NCBI RefSeq assembly: GCF_000503055.1
Contig: NZ_AYVY01000009.1
Span: forward strand, 212,366 to 259,976
DNA length: 47,611 nucleotides
Origin: Mesorhizobium sp. LSHC420B00
GTDB taxonomy: Bacteria; Pseudomonadota; Alphaproteobacteria; Rhizobiales; Rhizobiaceae
Direction of reading: 5' to 3'
This document shows, in pieces, positions 44,085 to 47,611 of this stretch (position 1 is its first letter; every line of letters begins with the position of its first letter). A program made the translations under genes and the position numbers. The notes under the pieces were generated by a model, which did not search any database, was not told the DNA's origin, and worked only from the letters and a program-made list of their open reading frames with translations.

Positions 44085-46133
44085 ATGATCGGGCGGGTTC
44101 TGTTGCTGTTTGCGGCATTGTCTTGCCTAGGCCCCGTGCCGGCCAGCGCCGTCACTCTCGATTCCAGTGTCGCAATCACCGATCCCGAGACCTTGCAGGC
44201 GCTCGAGCGCGGCGGGCTATCGATCAGCCGTCTGCTTGGGCCAGCGCTCGGACTGACACGCGACGTCGACAATCGCGGGCTGTTTTCGGTGCGCGCGCTG
44301 AGCCCGGTCCGCAACGCCGTCAAACAGCAGATCGTAGACGAACCAAGGAACAGCCCCGACTCCTATGTAACCGCTCTGGCAAACTCGAAAGACATCACCC
44401 AGAAGTTCAATCCGAAATACATCGACGACGACGGTTCGACGCTGGACCTGACCGGCATCGTCAATCGCATGGATCGCGGCTATCTCGGCCACACCGAATG
44501 CGGCGAGATCAGGCTGATCTACCGCTTCCACTATTCGGTCGAGGAGAAGCCTGGGCAACGCATCTCGTCGCGCCTGCCGCTGACCCTGAGCCTGGTCTTC
44601 AACGCCATACCGGCTTCGGCACAGATTCGCGCCTCGAAGGACCGTCCGCGCTCGGCTAACGGTTCCTGCGCGGACGTGGCGAAGCGCTGGCTTGTCGCCG
44701 GGCAGAAGAATCTGGAGCCGGATCAACTGGCGGCCTGGCTGCGCTCGGAAGAAGGCCCGCTTTCCAGCGCGATGTTGAATTCTTCGCAGATCATGCGGCT
44801 CGAGCTCAACATGCAGGTCGTGCGCCTATCGGCTTCGAGCCGGCGCGATTTCGGCGGCCACGCTGAGTATCTGTTGAAGATATTCAAGTGGGACCCGGCC
44901 AAAGCCATTTTCCAGGAAGCGAAAATGGAGAACCAGATCGACCGCAAGCTGGTGCTGGCCGACAGGCAAACCTTCGAAAGATGGCTGCTCACCGATCGCA
45001 ACATCTATGATCTCGACCGTGGCCGCCTGGTGATCGACGAAAAATTCCTCGCGACCACCGCGGTTTCGGTGGCACCCGGCGGTATGAGCCGGTCGCAAAA
45101 CAATTTGGCTTTTGGGCTGCTCGACGACGATGCTATCGACAAAGCGCTCAAGGACTATGTCGCAAAGGGCAATACGCTTCGCACCGTCAAATCGGTGGCC
45201 GGCTTCAATCTGCGCCTCAACGAGATGACCTGCACCGGCTGTCACCAGACGCACGGCATCGCCGGGTTCCATTACACCGGCGCCGACCCGGCCAGCGAAC
45301 CGCGCCGCAACGCGGTGTTCGTGCCGGGCTCGGCTGTGTTTTTTGCCGACCTGCCGCGCCGCCGCGCCATTGTCGAGTCGTTCGCCGCTGGCAGACACCC
45401 GGATTTCAGCCGCGGCTTTGCCGGCCGTCCGGAGGCAAAATACGCCGAAGCGCTGAAAGGCACCGATCTCTACAATGGATGGGGCTCGATCTGCTATCGC
45501 GGCGCCGACCCAAGTTTCGTGGACTGGACCTGCGACGAAGGCCTGCGTTGCGCCGGGGTCCACGAGAGCGCCATCCATCCGGGCTTTGGTACCTGCGTCA
45601 GCGAGGCCGGCACCGCAGTCGGCGATCCGGTGGAGTTCGGCGAGATCAGGATGTCGAAATGGGGCAACGACCAATATTGCCGTCTGTCACCGGCAACCGC
45701 GAAGGCCTGCGCCATCGACCCGGCCAGGGACAGAAAACCGCCGATAAAGCTCGCCGGCTATGGCGCGGCGCGCCAGCGTTACGATAATCCCGAGCAGAAG
45801 ACTGGCGGCTTTCCCGGCGGCATGCTGCGCAAGGCGACCTGCGAAAAGCTGCCCGACGAGGCAAGCTGCGGCCGCCTCGCCAAGACCGGCTTCAACGACT
45901 GCATAGGCTCCGGCAAGGACCACGAATTCTGCACCAGGGAATTCACCAAGACCGCTGGCCTGCGTGCTTGCGACAAGGCCCATCCCTGCCGCGAGGACTA
46001 TATCTGCACCGCCGGTTTTGACGATCTGCCGGAAGCAAAGCCCGGCAAGGGCACTTGCATCCCACCCTATTTCATCTTCCAGTTTCGCGTCGATGGTCAC
46101 CCGCGCAACTGGGTGCAGGATACGAACGAGTGA
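44085..46133 (+). CDS. Large secreted protein with one CXXCH motif, function unknown
   Basis: I do not recognise this 682-residue protein. A signal peptide (VLLLFAALSCLGPVPASA) is cut near residue 21. The N-terminal two thirds look globular, with ALERGGLSISRLLGPALGLT and IVNRMDRGYLGHTECGEIRL. A single CXXCH heme-type motif lies in NEMTCTGCHQTHGIAGFHYT near residue 390. The C-terminal part is Cys-rich (SICYRGADPSFVDWTCDEGL, ASCGRLAKTGFNDCIGSG, AHPCREDYICTAGFDDLPEA), with about 14 cysteines likely in disulfides. One heme site could make it a cytochrome-like or peroxidase-like enzyme, but the sequence fits no family I know. The ATG at 44085 is placed by the signal peptide. Confidence 0.75.
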   Translation: MIGRVLLLFAALSCLGPVPASAVTLDSSVAITDPETLQALERGGLSISRLLGPALGLTRDVDNRGLFSVRALSPVRNAVKQQIVDEPRNSPDSYVTALANSKDITQKFNPKYIDDDGSTLDLTGIVNRMDRGYLGHTECGEIRLIYRFHYSVEEKPGQRISSRLPLTLSLVFNAIPASAQIRASKDRPRSANGSCADVAKRWLVAGQKNLEPDQLAAWLRSEEGPLSSAMLNSSQIMRLELNMQVVRLSASSRRDFGGHAEYLLKIFKWDPAKAIFQEAKMENQIDRKLVLADRQTFERWLLTDRNIYDLDRGRLVIDEKFLATTAVSVAPGGMSRSQNNLAFGLLDDDAIDKALKDYVAKGNTLRTVKSVAGFNLRLNEMTCTGCHQTHGIAGFHYTGADPASEPRRNAVFVPGSAVFFADLPRRRAIVESFAAGRHPDFSRGFAGRPEAKYAEALKGTDLYNGWGSICYRGADPSFVDWTCDEGLRCAGVHESAIHPGFGTCVSEAGTAVGDPVEFGEIRMSKWGNDQYCRLSPATAKACAIDPARDRKPPIKLAGYGAARQRYDNPEQKTGGFPGGMLRKATCEKLPDEASCGRLAKTGFNDCIGSGKDHEFCTREFTKTAGLRACDKAHPCREDYICTAGFDDLPEAKPGKGTCIPPYFIFQFRVDGHPRNWVQDTNE

Positions 46134-46167
46134 GCAGGTCAGTCGCACTGCATATCGCTTCGATCAA

Positions 46168-46623
46168 TCAGCGGGCGGCGATTATTGCCTTGCGAAAGGC
46201 TTCGAGCGTCTCGGCGCTGACATGGTGCTCGATGCCTTCGGCGTCGATGCGCGCCGTCTCGGCGCTGACGCCGAGCGAGCGCAGGAAAGCCTCGACCGTC
46301 TGGTGGCGAATGCGGCTCTCTTCCGCAACCTTCCGCCCGGCATCGGTCAGGAACACGCCGCGATAGGGTTTCCGGGAGACCAGCCCGTCTGCGCACAGCC
46401 GCGTCAGCATTTTCGCCACCGTCGGCTGGGCGACGCCGAGCCGTGCCGCGATGTCGACCTGGCGCGCCTCGTTGCCGTCCTCGATCAGGTCGGCGATGAG
46501 CTCGACATAATCCTCGACCAGCGCGCTGCGGCGCGCTTCACGCGTCTGCCGGAACCCTTCCGAGTGGATTTCTGCGTCAGGCAGCGGCTTTTCGCGAGGA
46601 ACCGGTCTTTTCTTCAGCGCCAA
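46168..46623 (-). CDS. mntR: MntR-type manganese-responsive repressor
   Basis: MntR is a DtxR-family metal sensor that shuts off manganese uptake when manganese is plentiful. The 151-residue protein has an N-terminal winged helix, about residues 36-90: [20 protein letters not shown], then [20 protein letters not shown]. The dimer/metal domain has [19 protein letters not shown] and [17 protein letters not shown], with His and Glu in the positions that bind manganese. It is divergent from mntH with a gap holding an operator-like palindrome, so it should repress mntH. Confidence 0.92.
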   Translation of the reverse strand: MALKKRPVPREKPLPDAEIHSEGFRQTREARRSALVEDYVELIADLIEDGNEARQVDIAARLGVAQPTVAKMLTRLCADGLVSRKPYRGVFLTDAGRKVAEESRIRHQTVEAFLRSLGVSAETARIDAEGIEHHVSAETLEAFRKAIIAAR

Positions 46624-46784
46624 TACGCGCTCCTCCCGGCAGTTTGAATCGGCATTGCAGTCATAACACGGAACCCTATTGGTTCTGGCCGTTTATTTCC
46701 ATTCGGTGGCCGGCGCAACCGGCGTTCACTGCCGTTCCGGTCGCACCGTCAAGTGGGCACACGAAAAAGCATGAACAATGAAAT

Positions 46785-46800
46785 ATAGCATATTGCATAA
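46785..46800. promoter_or_regulatory. Candidate MntR operator
   Basis: ATAGCATATTGCATA is an imperfect palindrome centred on GCATATTGC in an AT-rich patch, 60 bases before the mntH start. Its position in the mntR-mntH gap supports control by MntR. Confidence 0.5.
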
Positions 46801-46859
46801 TGTTCAGCCGTGGCATAGATAAGGAGACAACATCGATCGTTCCAGTGGAAAGCCATTTC

Positions 46860-47611
46860 ATGTCGGAAGCCGAAGCCACCTCAGCCCCCCGATCCATGTG
46901 GCGATTTGCCCGCCCGGAAGACGACGAGCAGCCCAGCCTTCGCGAAGTCAACGCAACGATCGCGGTGCCGCACTCGGGGATCTGGCTTCGCCGGCTGTTC
47001 GCCTTCGTGGGGCCGGGCTACATGGTTTCGGTCGGCTACATGGATCCGGGCAATTGGGCGACCGACCTCGCCGGCGGTGCCCAGTTCGGTTACACGCTGC
47101 TATTCATTATCATGTTGTCGAACCTGATGGCGATCCTGCTGCAGGCGCTCGCCGCCCGGCTCGGCATCGCCACCGGCCGTGACCTTGCGCAGGCGTGCCG
47201 CGCCTATTACCCGCGGCCGGTCAATTTCATGCTGTGGGTCGCTTGCGAACTGGCCATCATAGCGTGCGACCTGGCCGAGGTCATTGGCACGGCGATCGCC
47301 TTGCAACTGCTGTTCGGGATTCCGCTGATCGGCGGCGCCATCATCACCGCGCTCGATGCCTTCCTGCTGTTGTTGCTGATGAACAAGGGCTTCCGTTTCC
47401 TCGAGGCCTTCATCATAGCGCTTTTGATTATCATCTTCGGCTGCTTCGCCATTCAGATCTTTGCCGCCGCGCCGCCGGTCGGCTCCATCCTGCACGCCAT
47501 GTTCGTGCCGTCGTCCGAGATCGTCACCAATCCGGCGATGCTTTACATTGCCATCGGCATCATCGGCGCCACGGTGATGCCGCACAATCTCTACCTGCAC
47601 TCCTCGATCGT
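46860..47611 (+). CDS. mntH: NRAMP-family manganese transporter MntH (cut by window end)
   Basis: MntH imports manganese, and some iron, with protons across the inner membrane. About 250 N-terminal residues are visible. The ATG at 46860 begins [16 protein letters not shown], and a TM1 motif follows, [20 protein letters not shown], with the metal-binding Asp and Asn. TM6 has the expected [15 protein letters not shown] with Met and His. Helices fill the rest, up to the right edge, where the frame is still open. It is divergent from mntR, as in many Rhizobiales. No remark can be made on the C-terminal half. Confidence 0.93.
   Translation, partial: MSEAEATSAPRSMWRFARPEDDEQPSLREVNATIAVPHSGIWLRRLFAFVGPGYMVSVGYMDPGNWATDLAGGAQFGYTLLFIIMLSNLMAILLQALAARLGIATGRDLAQACRAYYPRPVNFMLWVACELAIIACDLAEVIGTAIALQLLFGIPLIGGAIITALDAFLLLLLMNKGFRFLEAFIIALLIIIFGCFAIQIFAAAPPVGSILHAMFVPSSEIVTNPAMLYIAIGIIGATVMPHNLYLHSSI

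Overview
The window reads as chromosome of a nodulating Rhizobiales bacterium, most likely a Mesorhizobium. The protein families, gene order and high GC of bases 7,900-47,611 look like ordinary Mesorhizobium core and near-core chromosome. The first 7.8 kb look like the end of a symbiosis island.

Island end (1-7,821). The window opens inside the 3' part of a nodD-type LysR regulator. Wreckage of an IS21-type and an IS66-type insertion sequence follows. Next comes a well-preserved nod box (1568-1615), then a NodO-like RTX protein (1671-2462) and its own type I secretion ABC transporter and membrane fusion protein (2834-5912). This appears to be a flavonoid/NodD-controlled secretion operon. A decayed C-terminal fragment of argininosuccinate synthase lies between substrate and transporter. 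After a 371-base gap come an excisionase-like protein and a tyrosine integrase with overlapping stop and start codons. The integrase ends 21 bases from the 3' end of a tRNA gene with a CAT anticodon. This is the classic layout of an integrative element in a tRNA gene, and the tRNA marks the island/core boundary.

Core side (7,822-47,611). In order: a SIMPL-domain protein, a small secreted protein, a YcgN-type protein, a large OmpA-domain protein with a repetitive charged linker, a UPF0114 membrane protein and an SDR enzyme. Then come a VapBC toxin-antitoxin pair with a palindromic operator, and a divergent HtrA-like locus: an intact protease facing a protease-dead PDZ homologue and a LuxR regulator. 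They are followed by a TetR/VOC pair with two operators, LysR/azoreductase, and the bacterial RNA-repair pair hen1-pnkp, in which both reading frames are broken. Next are a HlyU-like protein, a PadR regulator with two operators, DUF2798, DCC and GYD proteins, rpoD, dnaG, an RcnB-like protein, a Na/Pi cotransporter, DUF2061, an MFS exporter, a GNAT, an arginase-family enzyme with unusual metal-site residues, a YqeY-type protein and carA. The right end holds a decayed RelE/Xre toxin-antitoxin module, an alpha/beta hydrolase split from its signal peptide by a frameshift, a TetA-like MFS exporter, a zinc metallopeptidase, an unrecognised 682-residue secreted protein with one CXXCH motif, and the divergent mntR/mntH pair, the latter cut by the window end.

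The most interesting part is the island end: a nod-box-controlled RTX secretion operon beside an excisionase-integrase pair at a CAT-anticodon tRNA. The broken Hen1/Pnkp repair operon and the active/inactive HtrA pair also deserve attention. All calls rest on reading the sequence and remembered family features; no database search was run.
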